From assembly GCF_007830435.1 (NCBI RefSeq), contig NZ_VLLC01000002.1, forward strand, positions 119,484 through 183,483: a stretch of 64,000 bases of DNA, in the 5' to 3' direction. Positions 52,571 through 63,925 of this stretch are shown here, piece by piece. This DNA comes from Desulfobotulus alkaliphilus. GTDB lineage: Bacteria; Desulfobacterota; Desulfobacteria; Desulfobacterales; ASO4-4. Within the stretch, counting starts at the first letter, position 1. Every line of letters begins with the position of its first letter. The notes under the pieces are model-generated. The model was not told the origin of the DNA. It was given only the letters and a program-made list of their open reading frames with translations, and did no database searches. The translations under genes were made by a program, and so were the position numbers.

Positions 52571-53755
52571 ATGAGAGATGCATATATCGTATCGTCCGTA
52601 AGGACTCCTGGCTGCAAGAACCGTCGGGGTGGTTTCCGTGAAACCCGTCCTGAGAACCTGCTTTCCCACGCAATGAAGTCCTGTGTGGAAAGAGTGGGTG
52701 TTGACCCCAAGGAAATTGATGACTGCATGATCGGCTGCTCCTTCCCCGAAGGAGAGCAGGGTCTTAATGTGGGTCGCGTTGCTGCCCGTATGGCAGGTTT
52801 CCCCAACGAAGTTTCAGGAGCCACGGTTAACCGCTTCTGCTCTTCCGGTCTGGAAGCCATTGCCCTTGCTTCCCTGCGCGTAGGTGCTGGCTGGTCCGAA
52901 ATGACCATGGGTGGTGGTATCGAGTCCATGACCTATGTTCCCATGGGTGGCTACTCTCCCCGTCCCCATCCTGAGTTTGCCAAAACCAATGCCGAAGCCT
53001 ATATCAATATGGGTTTAACTGCTGAGAACGTAGCCGCATGGTACAATATTTCCCGTCAGGAAATGGACGAGTTTGCAGCCAAGACCCATGCCAAGGCTGC
53101 TGCTGCCCAGAAGGCTGGCTGGTTCAAGGAAATCGTTCCCACGCCTGCTACCTACTATGTACCCCAGGCTGATGGTACCTACGCCATCGAAACCAAGATG
53201 ATCACCGAAGATGATGGTGTTCGTGAAGGCACCACCGCTGAAGGCATTGGTCGTCTGGGTTCCCCCTTCAAGGCTGGCGGTCTTGTAACTGCTGCCAACT
53301 CCTCCCAGACCACCGACGGTGCGGCCGCTACCCTGATCGCATCCAAGGAGGCCTGTGACCGCCTTGGCCTGAAGCCCATCGCCAAGATGATCGCCTATGC
53401 CGTAGCTGGCTGCAAGTCCGAAGAAATGGGCATTGGTCCCATCTATGCCATTCCCAAGGCCCTTGCTCAGGTTGGTCTGAAGCTTGAAGATATTGATATC
53501 TTTGAAATCAACGAAGCCTTTGCCTCTCAGGCTATCTACTGCTGCAAGCACCTCGGTATGTGGGGAACCCCCATGATGGACAAGGTGAATGTGGGCGGTG
53601 GTGCCATCGCTCTGGGTCATCCCCTGGGATGCACCGGTGCCAAGCTGACCGCTACCATGATTTCCCACCTGCAGCGTACCGGTGGTAAGTATGGTATCGT
53701 TTCCATGTGTATCGGTGGCGGTATGGGTGCTGCTGGTATCTTCGAAATGGTTTAA
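52571..53755 (+). CDS. fadA: Acetyl-CoA acyltransferase (thiolase)
   Basis: The 394-residue thiolase has catalytic Cys90 in NRFCSSGLEAIALA, the His motif NVGGGAIALGHPLGCTGAK and the final CIGGGMGAAGIFE loop with the second Cys. It cleaves 3-ketoacyl-CoA to acetyl-CoA and a shortened acyl-CoA. GAAGGAGG lies 6 bases before the ATG. It follows fadN by 125 bases in an operon closed by two terminators, and shows the same biased codon use, suggesting high expression. Confidence 0.95.
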   Translation: MRDAYIVSSVRTPGCKNRRGGFRETRPENLLSHAMKSCVERVGVDPKEIDDCMIGCSFPEGEQGLNVGRVAARMAGFPNEVSGATVNRFCSSGLEAIALASLRVGAGWSEMTMGGGIESMTYVPMGGYSPRPHPEFAKTNAEAYINMGLTAENVAAWYNISRQEMDEFAAKTHAKAAAAQKAGWFKEIVPTPATYYVPQADGTYAIETKMITEDDGVREGTTAEGIGRLGSPFKAGGLVTAANSSQTTDGAAATLIASKEACDRLGLKPIAKMIAYAVAGCKSEEMGIGPIYAIPKALAQVGLKLEDIDIFEINEAFASQAIYCCKHLGMWGTPMMDKVNVGGGAIALGHPLGCTGAKLTATMISHLQRTGGKYGIVSMCIGGGMGAAGIFEMV

Positions 53756-53764
53756 AAAGTAAAA

Positions 53765-53801
53765 GGGGCGGCTTATGCCGCCCCGGACACTTTGTTTTTT
53801 T
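53765..53801 (+). terminator. First terminator of fadNA operon
   Basis: GGGGCGGC and GCCGCCCC pair perfectly around TTAT, and a T-rich stretch follows after GGACAC. Confidence 0.85.
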
Positions 53802-53803
53802 AA

Positions 53804-53838
53804 GGGATGCTCCTCTTTTCGGGGGGTGTCCCTTTTTT
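53804..53838 (+). terminator. Second terminator of fadNA operon
   Basis: GGGATGCTCC pairs imperfectly with GGGGGTGTCCC, followed by six T. In tandem with the first it gives an efficient stop after a strongly expressed operon. Confidence 0.75.
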
Positions 53839-54023
53839 ATTTTCTGAAAGATTCAATATCCTCTTCGTTTGGTAAAGGCTGAACCTATCAGGCGAGGGGC
53901 AGTACATTGCTGTAATTTCAGAATAAAATGTGGTGAAAGGTCAGGTTTGCTGAATAAATATAAAAAAACAGCGTGGGAAACTGTACAAAAAAATTCAAAA
54001 ATGTTAGATTCCGCATCTGTTAA

Positions 54024-55451
<1,428 letters not shown>

Positions 55452-55519
55452 TAAGCCAGACAGTCAGGACCTCTCTTCCATGGTTTTCAAGCCATGGGCT
55501 TTTGAGATTCTTCGTTTAA

Positions 55520-55566
55520 AAAAAAGATCCACATCCGCCTGCAAGGCCGGGTGTGGATCTTTTTTT
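55520..55566 (+). terminator. gdhA terminator, target of repeat copy L
   Basis: AAAAAGATCCACA pairs with TGTGGATCTTTTT with an inner CCGCC/GGCCGG part. Copy L is inserted right in the T tract, whose last eight bases (CTTTTTTT) are its target duplication and so remain on both sides. The terminator itself thus stays intact. Confidence 0.92.
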
Positions 55567-55879
55567 GTAATTATTCAGCAGCTTCGTACTGTTGCAAGGC
55601 ACTGTGGCTATTTGCAAGTGACATTGCAATCGTTTCGGATCAGAGCTTTGCAGGCCTGTGCGAAAGAAGCGGCAAACTGTCTGAGCCGCCACAAAGGCAG
55701 CGTACCAAGGCCTGCCATGGTAATCAAAAAGCTTATCCTGCCTGTGGCGGGGAGTTTTTGCCGCTTCCGCACAGGGCAAGAAGCTCCCGAATAAGATTGC
55801 GTCACGGGCAAATAGCCTGGGGCCTGTGCATATGTCTTGCAGCTATGGTACTTGGAAAACTGTGCTGAACAGAAGTTAC
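55567..55879 (-). mobile_element. MITE-like palindromic element, copy L
   Basis: A 313-bp copy from GTAATTATTCAGCAGCTTCG to AAAACTGTGCTGAACAGAAGTTAC, with perfect 8-bp duplications CTTTTTTT (55559-55566, 55880-55887). The left terminal arm lacks about 34 bases between two CAGCA repeats, which fits slippage or recombination after insertion. Confidence 0.93.
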
Positions 55880-56207
55880 CTTTTTTTATGACCTCGATCC
55901 TTCCGTCTGGCAGACGCACAGAGACGCTGGCTGTTTTTTTCGTGGCCCTTTATGTGGGACAGAAAGCTTGCCATAAACCGGAATACATGCAAGGTCAGAT
56001 TGGCAGCGATAGTTTTTTATTTGCCTTATCTTTAAAAAATACAAAAATGTTGTTGTTTCAGGCGGTGTTTATGACAATTTTGGAAGAATAAAAAGAAATG
56101 CTCGCCGATCTTTTGTGGGGTTATTTCTTTTTATAACAATGTTTTATCTGGTTAATTTTTTTTGTGGCATGTAGTTTGCTATTATAGTCTGACAGAAAGG
56201 CGACGCA
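55880..56207. other. Region upstream of glnD
   Basis: Besides the sigma-54-type promoter described next, an inverted repeat AAAAAGAAAT / ATTTCTTTTT at 56091-56132 brackets 22 bases and may be a terminator or binding site. The open frame starting inside the repeat element lacks a ribosome site and is not called. Confidence 0.5.
56165..56180 (+). promoter_or_regulatory. Sigma-54 (-24/-12) promoter upstream of glnD
   Basis: TGGCAT-GTAGT-TTGCT matches the -24/-12 consensus (TGGCAC-N5-TTGCW) at all but one base and keeps the required GG-N10-GC spacing. Transcription would begin about 12 bases downstream, some 15 bases before the ATG. It points to nitrogen control of glnD, and perhaps of the genes after it, by an enhancer-binding protein. 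Confidence 0.7.
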
Positions 56208-58835
56208 ATGATGACAAAAGTTCATACTCAAAAAAAATCTTCAGCAATACAGGTTCTGAAGGAGAAGCGCAGCCAGCTGATTCAGGAATATCTGGATGGC
56301 AGGGCTGAAGATTTTCTTGTCCGTCATGCCGCCCTCATTGATACCTATTTCCGAGAGAGTTTTACCCTCAGTGCTGTGGGACCTCTCATGGATATAGCAA
56401 GGAACCCCTATGCCATCATTGCTTTGGGGGGGTATGGCCGAATGGAACAGTGTGTCCATTCCGATGTGGATATTCTTTTTCTCTTTGAAAAGGAAGTTCC
56501 CCCATCCGCAGAAGCCCTTATTCAGGAAGTGATTTATCCCCTCTGGGACATTGGTCTGGAAGTGGGCCATGCCACCCGTTCCATTTCCGAGTGCCTCCAT
56601 CTTGCCAGCCGGGATCTGGAAGTGCTGACTGCCGTACTGGATGCCCGCTTTGTATGTGGTATGTCCCCCCTTTTCATGACGTTGATGGAAAAACTCAGGG
56701 CCCGTTTTGTGCAATCCCACCCCAAAAAAATCATGGGCTGGCTGGTTGAAGGAAACCGGAAGCGGCATGAGCAGTTCGGGGATTCCACCCATCTTCTGGA
56801 GCCCAATCTGAAACTGGGGCAGGGTGGCTTGAGGGATTACCATACCATGCTCTGGCTGGGTCGTGTCCGTTTTGGCCTGAAGGAGGCCAGAGATCTGGAA
56901 TATAACGGATACCTTTCATATGAAGAATTCCATAATCTGAAAAAAGCACTGGCCTTTATCTGGCAGGTCCGCAATTCTCTGCATCATCTGACGGGCAGAA
57001 AATGTGATCAGCTTTATTTTGAACACCAGATGCAGCTGGCTGAAACCCTTGGTTTTCTTCCGGGTGATGGCATGACCGCAGTGGAGCATTTTCTGGGCGC
57101 CCTGCATCTGGAAATGGATTTCATCAAGCAGCACCTGCTCATGCTTCTGGATGAGGCCGGTCATGAACAGAAACTGGGCCTGAGGCGAAGGTACAGGAAG
57201 ACAACAAAGGTTGCAGGGCTTGTGATTCATAAGGGAATGCTGGCTTTTGATGACATCAAAAGTGTTCTGAAAAAACCGGAGCTTCTTCTGGCGGTTTTTC
57301 AGGAAAGCGGCTCCAAAAAACTGCCCCTTTCCGCAGAGGCCAAGCGCATTGTCCGGGAGATGGGGTATCTGGTGGATGATACCTTCCGCAGCCGCAGGGA
57401 TGTGGTTAAAATGTTTGAAAAAATTCTTGCCACACCTCCCTTTGCCTACCACCCCCTCAACGAAATGCAGGCCACAGGTCTTCTTACCCGACTGATTCCA
57501 GAGTTTGATGCCATCATCTGCCGTATTCAGTACAATAAATATCATTTATACCCTGTGGCCAAACATTCCCTGAGAACGGTGCAGGCCGTGGCAGGCTTTT
57601 CCCATGCTCCGGTTAAAAATACCCATGGTCAGGATGTGCTTTACCATGAGACCTTTGATGAAATAAAAAACAGGCGCCTGCTTTTCTGGGGAGCATTGCT
57701 CCATGATATTGGCAAAGGGGTTGCCACAAATGATCACAGCAGTGAAGGGGCAGCCCTGACCCGGACCATTATGAACCGTTTTGCTATGCGTTCGGATTAT
57801 GCGGATACGGTTGTCTTTCTGGTGCAGGAGCATCTTTTTCTTATCAAGGCGGCCACCCGCAGGGATGTCAATGACGAAGAGACCATTACCGCCTGTGCCA
57901 TGAAAATCCGGGATCCTGAGCGCCTGCGCATGCTTTTTCTGCTGACCGTTGCGGATTCGGTTTCCACCGGCCCCAAGGCCTGGAGTGAGTGGACAGCCAC
58001 CCTGCTCACCAGTCTCTATCTCAGGGTTCTGAAGATGCTTGAAAAGGGAACGCTTGCTGAAAAAGAGGCCATTGAACGTATCGAGGAAAAGCAGGGGCGG
58101 ATTCTTGAAGAAGTCCATGAAGGGGAGAGGGAAGCAATGGAAACCCTCATCGCAGGCATGCCGCCTGCCTACCTGCTGGAACTTTCCGCTGGAGATATCC
58201 GCACCCATATGCGCCTCGCCCTGCAGCGAAAGGAAGCCCCCTTTGCCTGGCACGTGGAGCGTTGTCCGCAGGCGGATCTGCGCAGGGTGCTCATCCATGC
58301 TGATGATAAGCCCGGCTTTTTTTCCAGAGCCGCCGGTGCCTTTACCCTGAACCGGATTGAGATTCTCGATGCCCGTATTTACGGCTGGAAGGACGGGGCT
58401 GCGGCCAATCTTTTCATTCTCAAGCCGCCCCCGGACCAGATTTTTGAAGAAGAGGTCTGGGAAAAAACCCGCAGGGATCTTGAAGATCTTCTCAGCGGAA
58501 AAATTGAGATGGGCACCATCATTGCAAAAGCTCCCTTTACCCCTTCCCGGAAGGGCATGGTTCTGGAGCCGCCCCATATCCGAATTGATAATGAAAGTTC
58601 AAGCTTCTACACCATCGTAGAGGTTCATACCTATGATTTTCCCGGACTGCTTTTCCGTCTGACCAGTGCCCTTTTCCGGTGCCGGCTGGATGTGAAGAGT
58701 GCCAAAATCGCCACCAAGGTGGATCAGGTGGTGGATGTGTTTTACGTGCGGGATTTTGATGGTGAAAAGATGGATTCCCCGGAGCAGGAAGCCCTGATCC
58801 GGCAGACGGTGCGCAACGTTCTGCCCGAGGCCTGA
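56208..58835 (+). CDS. glnD: [Protein-PII] uridylyltransferase / uridylyl-removing enzyme
   Basis: The 875-residue sensor has a nucleotidyltransferase domain with GGYGR (74-78) and SDVD (85-88), a helical linker, an HD domain (GALLHDIGKGVATNDHSSEGA) for removal of UMP, and two ACT domains at the C-terminus (ADDKPGFFSRAAGAF; EVHTYDFPGLLFRLTSALF) that bind glutamine. It modifies Tyr51 of the PII protein encoded downstream according to nitrogen status. A site resembling a sigma-54 promoter precedes it. It is followed by amtB. Confidence 0.96.
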   Translation: MMTKVHTQKKSSAIQVLKEKRSQLIQEYLDGRAEDFLVRHAALIDTYFRESFTLSAVGPLMDIARNPYAIIALGGYGRMEQCVHSDVDILFLFEKEVPPSAEALIQEVIYPLWDIGLEVGHATRSISECLHLASRDLEVLTAVLDARFVCGMSPLFMTLMEKLRARFVQSHPKKIMGWLVEGNRKRHEQFGDSTHLLEPNLKLGQGGLRDYHTMLWLGRVRFGLKEARDLEYNGYLSYEEFHNLKKALAFIWQVRNSLHHLTGRKCDQLYFEHQMQLAETLGFLPGDGMTAVEHFLGALHLEMDFIKQHLLMLLDEAGHEQKLGLRRRYRKTTKVAGLVIHKGMLAFDDIKSVLKKPELLLAVFQESGSKKLPLSAEAKRIVREMGYLVDDTFRSRRDVVKMFEKILATPPFAYHPLNEMQATGLLTRLIPEFDAIICRIQYNKYHLYPVAKHSLRTVQAVAGFSHAPVKNTHGQDVLYHETFDEIKNRRLLFWGALLHDIGKGVATNDHSSEGAALTRTIMNRFAMRSDYADTVVFLVQEHLFLIKAATRRDVNDEETITACAMKIRDPERLRMLFLLTVADSVSTGPKAWSEWTATLLTSLYLRVLKMLEKGTLAEKEAIERIEEKQGRILEEVHEGEREAMETLIAGMPPAYLLELSAGDIRTHMRLALQRKEAPFAWHVERCPQADLRRVLIHADDKPGFFSRAAGAFTLNRIEILDARIYGWKDGAAANLFILKPPPDQIFEEEVWEKTRRDLEDLLSGKIEMGTIIAKAPFTPSRKGMVLEPPHIRIDNESSSFYTIVEVHTYDFPGLLFRLTSALFRCRLDVKSAKIATKVDQVVDVFYVRDFDGEKMDSPEQEALIRQTVRNVLPEA

Positions 58836-58974
58836 GTGACCTCTCCGGAATCCGCTATGTATGACAGAAGGCAGAGCAGGAAAGGAAGGGCATTTTTCGG
58901 GTTTTTTATCCGGCCGGTCAAAAACCTCAGAAAGCCCATAAAGCTCTGTTAAAACCCTGGAAGGAGATGACGCA

Positions 58975-60189
58975 ATGGATACCGGAGATACCGCTTTCAT
59001 GCTTGTGGCAGCCGCCCTTGTAATGTTCATGACCCCCGGACTGGCCCTGTTTTATGGGGGGCTGGTACGCTCACGAAATGTTTTATCGACCATTCTGCAG
59101 AGTTTCATCTGTCTTGGCATGGTTTCCCTCATATGGGTGACCTATGGTTACACCCTGGCCTTTGGAACGGACGTGGGTGGCCTTATCGGTAATTTTGAAT
59201 ACCTTTTTCTGAACGGCGTGGGAACGGAGCCGGGACCCTATTCCGACACCATCCCCCATCTTCTCTTTGTGGCATTTCAGCTGATGTTTGCTGTGATCAC
59301 AGCGGCCCTGATTACGGGTGCCTTTGCTGAGCGTATTAAGTTTTCTGCCTTTCTGCTCTTTACCTTTTTCTGGACCACCTTTATTTATCTGCCCGTCTGT
59401 CACTGGGTATGGGGTGGTGGCTGGATTGAAATGCACGGAACCCTTGATTTCGCAGGGGGGACGGTGATTCATATCAATTCCGCCGTAGCCGCCCTGGCAG
59501 CAGCCATAATTATCGGTCCCCGTAAGGGTTGGGGAAAGGAAGCCATGCCGCCCCATAATATTTCCATGACGGTGATGGGTGCCGGTATTCTCTGGCTGGG
59601 ATGGTTTGGTTTCAATGCGGGCAGTGCCCTTGCCGCAGACGGCATTGCCGTGAATGCCTTTATGACCACACAGATTGCTGCCGGTGCCGCCGCCTTTTCC
59701 TGGCTGCTCTATGAATGGAAAAGCCATGGCAAGCCCACGGCCTTAGGCGCAGCCTCCGGTGCTGTGGCAGGTCTTGTGGCCATTACCCCTGCCGCTGGTT
59801 TTGTAAGCCCCATGGCTGCCATTGCCATCGGTCTTGTGGCCGGTGTCATCTGCTGCATGGCCATCCGGCTGAAGGCCCGGTTCGGCTATGACGATGCCCT
59901 TGACGTGGTGGCCATCCATGGTGTGGGTGGTTTATGGGGTGCGCTGGCAACGGGCCTTTTTGCCTCCCTTGCCATCAATCCAGACGGAGCCAACGGGCTT
60001 TTTTACGGAAACCCGGGGCAGCTGGGTATACAGCTCATTGATGCCCTTGCAGTGATTGCGTTTTCTCTGATAGGTTCCTTGATTATCCTGAAGCTGATTG
60101 ACCGTTTTGTAGGCCTGCGTGTCAGCGAGGAAGAGGAAATCCAGGGCTTGGATCTCTCCCAGCACAGCGAGGTCGGATATACCCTCTGA
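58975..60189 (+). CDS. amtB: Ammonium transporter
   Basis: The 404-residue membrane protein has eleven helices, the family signature FNAGSALAADG, pore His positions in DVVAIHGVGGLWGAL, and the Amt pattern FYGGLVRSRNVLSTILQSF. It conducts ammonium across the inner membrane and is blocked by unmodified PII. GGAGATGACGCA precedes the ATG. It stands 139 bases after glnD and is followed by glnB, the usual amtB-glnK partner arrangement but with amtB first. Confidence 0.95.
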   Translation: MDTGDTAFMLVAAALVMFMTPGLALFYGGLVRSRNVLSTILQSFICLGMVSLIWVTYGYTLAFGTDVGGLIGNFEYLFLNGVGTEPGPYSDTIPHLLFVAFQLMFAVITAALITGAFAERIKFSAFLLFTFFWTTFIYLPVCHWVWGGGWIEMHGTLDFAGGTVIHINSAVAALAAAIIIGPRKGWGKEAMPPHNISMTVMGAGILWLGWFGFNAGSALAADGIAVNAFMTTQIAAGAAAFSWLLYEWKSHGKPTALGAASGAVAGLVAITPAAGFVSPMAAIAIGLVAGVICCMAIRLKARFGYDDALDVVAIHGVGGLWGALATGLFASLAINPDGANGLFYGNPGQLGIQLIDALAVIAFSLIGSLIILKLIDRFVGLRVSEEEEIQGLDLSQHSEVGYTL

Positions 60190-60251
60190 TCCTTATGGCT
60201 CCCTGTCCCGTTTTTTGGGAAGGGAGCAGCCGGAGAAACGTATTTTTATAA

Positions 60252-60614
<363 letters not shown>

Positions 60615-60712
60615 AAATGCCGGATGATTCCGGTGCAGACCTGATAAAAAAAATGGCCTTATCCGACCCCCATGTAAATGAGCCTTGATACGGGCTCAAA
60701 AGGAGAATGAAG

Positions 60713-62125
60713 ATGACCCCGAAAGACGTTCTGGCCTTTGCCAAGGAAAACAATGCAAAAGTGGTTGATATCCGGTTTATGGATTTTCCGGGAACCTGGC
60801 AGCACTGTTCCTTCCCCATAGGAGAGCTTGATGAATCCAGCTTTGAAAACGGCTTTGGTTTTGACGGCTCCTCCATCCGTGGCTGGCAGGCCATTGATTC
60901 CTCGGATATGCTGGTGATTCCCGATGCAAAAACCGCAAAGATGGACCCCTTTTTCAAACATCCCACTCTGGTGCTCATCGGTAACATTGCCGACCCCATT
61001 ACCAAAGAGCCCTACAGCAGAGACCCAAGGCACATTGCTGCCAAGGCGGAAGCCTATCTGAAATCCACGGGCATCGGAGATACCTGCTTTATCGGGCCTG
61101 AGCCTGAGTTTTTCATCTTCGATGATATCCGCTATGAATCTTCCCAGCATTCTTCCTTCTATCGCATTGATTCAAAGGAAGCCAACTGGAACACAGGAAA
61201 GGATGAAGGTCCGAACCTCGGATACAAGCCCCGCCCCAAGGAAGGATATTTCCCCCTGCCGCCCATGGACAAGTTTCAGGATCTGCGTTCTGAAATGATG
61301 CTGACCCTGGAAGATCTGGGCATTGCCATGGAGTGTCAGCACCATGAGGTGGCCACGGCCGGTCAGGCGGAAATTGACATGCGCTTCAAGCCCCTTCTGG
61401 AAATGGGGGATCAGCTGGTATGGTTTAAGTATGTGCTGAAAAATGTGGCCTACAGAAACGGGCACACCGTGACCTTCATGCCCAAGCCCCTTTTTGGAGA
61501 TAACGGTTCCGGCATGCACATTCACGCATCCTTCTGGAAGGATGGCAAGCCTCTTTTTGCGGGTAATCTCTATGCCGGTCTTTCCCAGGAAGCCCTCTGG
61601 GCCATTGGCGGTATCATGAGGCATGCCCGTGCCCTCTGCGCCTTCACCAACCCCACCACCAACTCTTATAAGCGTCTGGTGCCGGGTTTTGAGGCTCCCA
61701 TCAATATTGCTTACTCCGGCCGTAACCGTTCTGCAGCCATCCGTATTCCCATTGGCGTGGACTCTCCCAAGGCCAAGCGCATTGAGTTCCGCACCCCGGA
61801 TCCTTCCAGTAACGGATATCTGGCCTTTTCCGCCATCATGATGGCCATGATCGACGGGATTCAGAACAAGATGGAGCCGGGTGACCCCATGGATAAAAAC
61901 ATCTATGACCTGCCGCCCGAAGAGCTGGCAAACATTCCCAGTGCGCCGGGCAGTCTGGAAGAAGCCCTCAACGCCCTGAAGGAAGATCATGCCTTCCTCC
62001 TGAAAGGCGATGTCTTTACAGAGGATGTTATAAGCAAATGGATAGAGTACAAGATGGAAAAAGAGGTGACTGAGGTGCGGCGCAGGCCCCATCCCCATGA
62101 GTTTCAGCTTTACTATGATATCTAA
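60713..62125 (+). CDS. glnA: Glutamine synthetase, type I
   Basis: The 470-residue enzyme has the GSI marks [11 protein letters not shown] (latch), [23 protein letters not shown], and NRSAAIRIP. The loop [10 protein letters not shown] carries the adenylylation Tyr (about residue 398), so it should be subject to GlnE control. It forms glutamine from glutamate and ammonium. Two ATGs lie 6 bases apart; I chose the second, which stands 8 bases after AAAAGGAG. It closes the nitrogen gene group and is followed by a terminator. Confidence 0.97.
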   Translation: MTPKDVLAFAKENNAKVVDIRFMDFPGTWQHCSFPIGELDESSFENGFGFDGSSIRGWQAIDSSDMLVIPDAKTAKMDPFFKHPTLVLIGNIADPITKEPYSRDPRHIAAKAEAYLKSTGIGDTCFIGPEPEFFIFDDIRYESSQHSSFYRIDSKEANWNTGKDEGPNLGYKPRPKEGYFPLPPMDKFQDLRSEMMLTLEDLGIAMECQHHEVATAGQAEIDMRFKPLLEMGDQLVWFKYVLKNVAYRNGHTVTFMPKPLFGDNGSGMHIHASFWKDGKPLFAGNLYAGLSQEALWAIGGIMRHARALCAFTNPTTNSYKRLVPGFEAPINIAYSGRNRSAAIRIPIGVDSPKAKRIEFRTPDPSSNGYLAFSAIMMAMIDGIQNKMEPGDPMDKNIYDLPPEELANIPSAPGSLEEALNALKEDHAFLLKGDVFTEDVISKWIEYKMEKEVTEVRRRPHPHEFQLYYDI

Positions 62126-62157
62126 GCGTTTGCTGTAGATACATGGGGGCAGAGGCA

Positions 62158-62190
62158 GGGAGCCCGGTTTTTTGGGTTCCCTGTTTTTTT
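62158..62190 (+). terminator. glnA terminator
   Basis: GGGAGCCC and GGGTTCCC pair (one G-U) around GGTTTTTT, followed by T-G-TTTTTTT. Confidence 0.88.
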
Positions 62191-63745
62191 ATCTGTATTC
62201 CCTGTAATCAATGTCATAGGCCTTGGCCTTGTAGGAAAACTTGCGCACCGTGGTCTGTAGCAGGCTGGCCGCCTGACTGACATTGCCCCGGGTGTTTTTC
62301 AGGGCATCCACCAGCATGTCCTTTTCCAGCTTGGCAACGGCCTCTTCCAGGGAGTGGGCCGGAAGGCTGCCCGTTTCCACCCCCGTCTGCAGGGTGGGGG
62401 GCAGATGGTACGTGTGAATGACCCCTTCCTCGCAGAGCAGAACCGCCCTCTCTATGCAGTTTTCAAGCTCCCGCACGTTTCCCGGCCAGTGATACCCCAT
62501 CATCATGTCAATGGCAGGGGTGGAAAAACGCTTGATGTCCTTTTCATTTTCCCGCGCGTATTTTTCAAGGAAAAAGTCCGCCAGCAAAAGGATGTCTGTT
62601 TTCCGTTCCCGCAGGGGCGGCATGTAAATGGGAAAAACATTGAGGCGGTAGTAGAGATCCCCGCGGAAGTTTTCCTCTTCAACGGCTTTTTCAAGGTTTC
62701 TGTTGGTGGCAGCCACCACCCGTACATCCACCTTGATGGTTTTGTGCCCTCCCACCCGCTCAAACTCCCTTTCCTGCAGCACCCGCAGCAGACGGACCTG
62801 CACATCCGGGGATACGGAACCCATTTCATCAAGGAAGATGGTTCCCTTGTGGGCCAGTTCAAATTTGCCTTTTTTCTGGCTGATGGCTCCGGTGAAAGCC
62901 CCCTTCTCGTGACCGAAAAGTTCGCTTTCAATGAGATTTTCCGGCAGGGCGGCACAGTTTACCTTGACAAAGGGCTGGTTGGCCCTGTTGGAATTATAAT
63001 GGATGGAGTTGGCCACAAGTTCCTTTCCTGTACCGGACTCTCCCCGGATCAGAACCGTTGCCGTGCTGCGGGAAACCTGGGAGATCATCTGATAGACTTC
63101 CCGCATCTTGTTGGAGTTGCCCACAATATTGGTGAAACGGTATTTTTTTTCCAGCTCTTCCTGCAGCCTGCGGTTTTCTGCCTTCAGCCTTTCCTTTTCC
63201 ATCTGTATGCGCTCAAGGTTACCCACATGACGGGCCAGCATGGTGGCGATGACGGAGAGAAGCTGCATACCCCGCTGCAGATTATAGTCTTTTTGATAGG
63301 GCTGGTCTGTACTCAAGGCTCCCATGACATGGTCGCCCTCTTTGATGGGCACGCAGATGAAGGAGTAATCTTCATCGCTTTTCCGGACGGAGGTACGGTT
63401 CAGGAAGGAGGCTTCCTGGGATATGCGTTCAATGGCAATGGGTTTACCGTCTTTGATGACAGAGCCGGTTACCCCTTCGCCCAGTTTGTAAATCCCTTTG
63501 GCCATGGCCCCCTTGCTCATGCCATGGGCCACCTCAATGCGGATTTCTCCGGTGACAGGATTGAGCAGGGTAATGGTCCCCCTTTGCATATTGCCATGGT
63601 TGGCAAGGATATCCATAACCGTGTAAAGGGACTTTTTTAAATCCATATGCTCGCCAAGGGCCTTGGATATCTCGTAAAGCAGGGTGACATCCGCAATGCT
63701 GTCCGTGATGATGGCAGGGCTGTCATGGCGTGTTTTTTTCTGCAT
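62189..63745 (-). CDS. GAF-domain sigma-54 activator, NifA-like
   Basis: The 518-residue activator has an N-terminal GAF domain (about 35-185; [18 protein letters not shown]), the AAA+ domain with Walker A GESGTGKE, the sigma-54 contact loop GAFTGA, Walker B TIFLDEMG, and a Fis-type HTH ([31 protein letters not shown]). The C-terminal [17 protein letters not shown] is like that of NifA proteins of this phylum. The position, convergent with glnA, suggests a nitrogen role such as acting at the -24/-12 site before glnD. No nif genes are in the window, so the name nifA is not certain. Confidence 0.88.
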   Translation of the reverse strand: MQKKTRHDSPAIITDSIADVTLLYEISKALGEHMDLKKSLYTVMDILANHGNMQRGTITLLNPVTGEIRIEVAHGMSKGAMAKGIYKLGEGVTGSVIKDGKPIAIERISQEASFLNRTSVRKSDEDYSFICVPIKEGDHVMGALSTDQPYQKDYNLQRGMQLLSVIATMLARHVGNLERIQMEKERLKAENRRLQEELEKKYRFTNIVGNSNKMREVYQMISQVSRSTATVLIRGESGTGKELVANSIHYNSNRANQPFVKVNCAALPENLIESELFGHEKGAFTGAISQKKGKFELAHKGTIFLDEMGSVSPDVQVRLLRVLQEREFERVGGHKTIKVDVRVVAATNRNLEKAVEEENFRGDLYYRLNVFPIYMPPLRERKTDILLLADFFLEKYARENEKDIKRFSTPAIDMMMGYHWPGNVRELENCIERAVLLCEEGVIHTYHLPPTLQTGVETGSLPAHSLEEAVAKLEKDMLVDALKNTRGNVSQAASLLQTTVRKFSYKAKAYDIDYREYR

Positions 63746-63925
63746 GGGAAACTCCTCGGATAATCATGATTTTCAAGCCTGCTTTATTTAGACAAGTAAG
63801 GGGTTAAAGGCAACATATTTGTATTTCAGTGGGTAAAAAAAGGCATTTTGGTTTTGTCCCCATGTCTTTTGTGCAGAATCTGGGAGCTTGATTCTTTTTA
63901 AAGCACCATTTAAGATAACTTTTAT

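Noticed and set aside
55837..56091. 84-residue frame between copy L and glnD
   Set aside because: It begins inside the repeat, has no ribosome site and no recognisable sequence.
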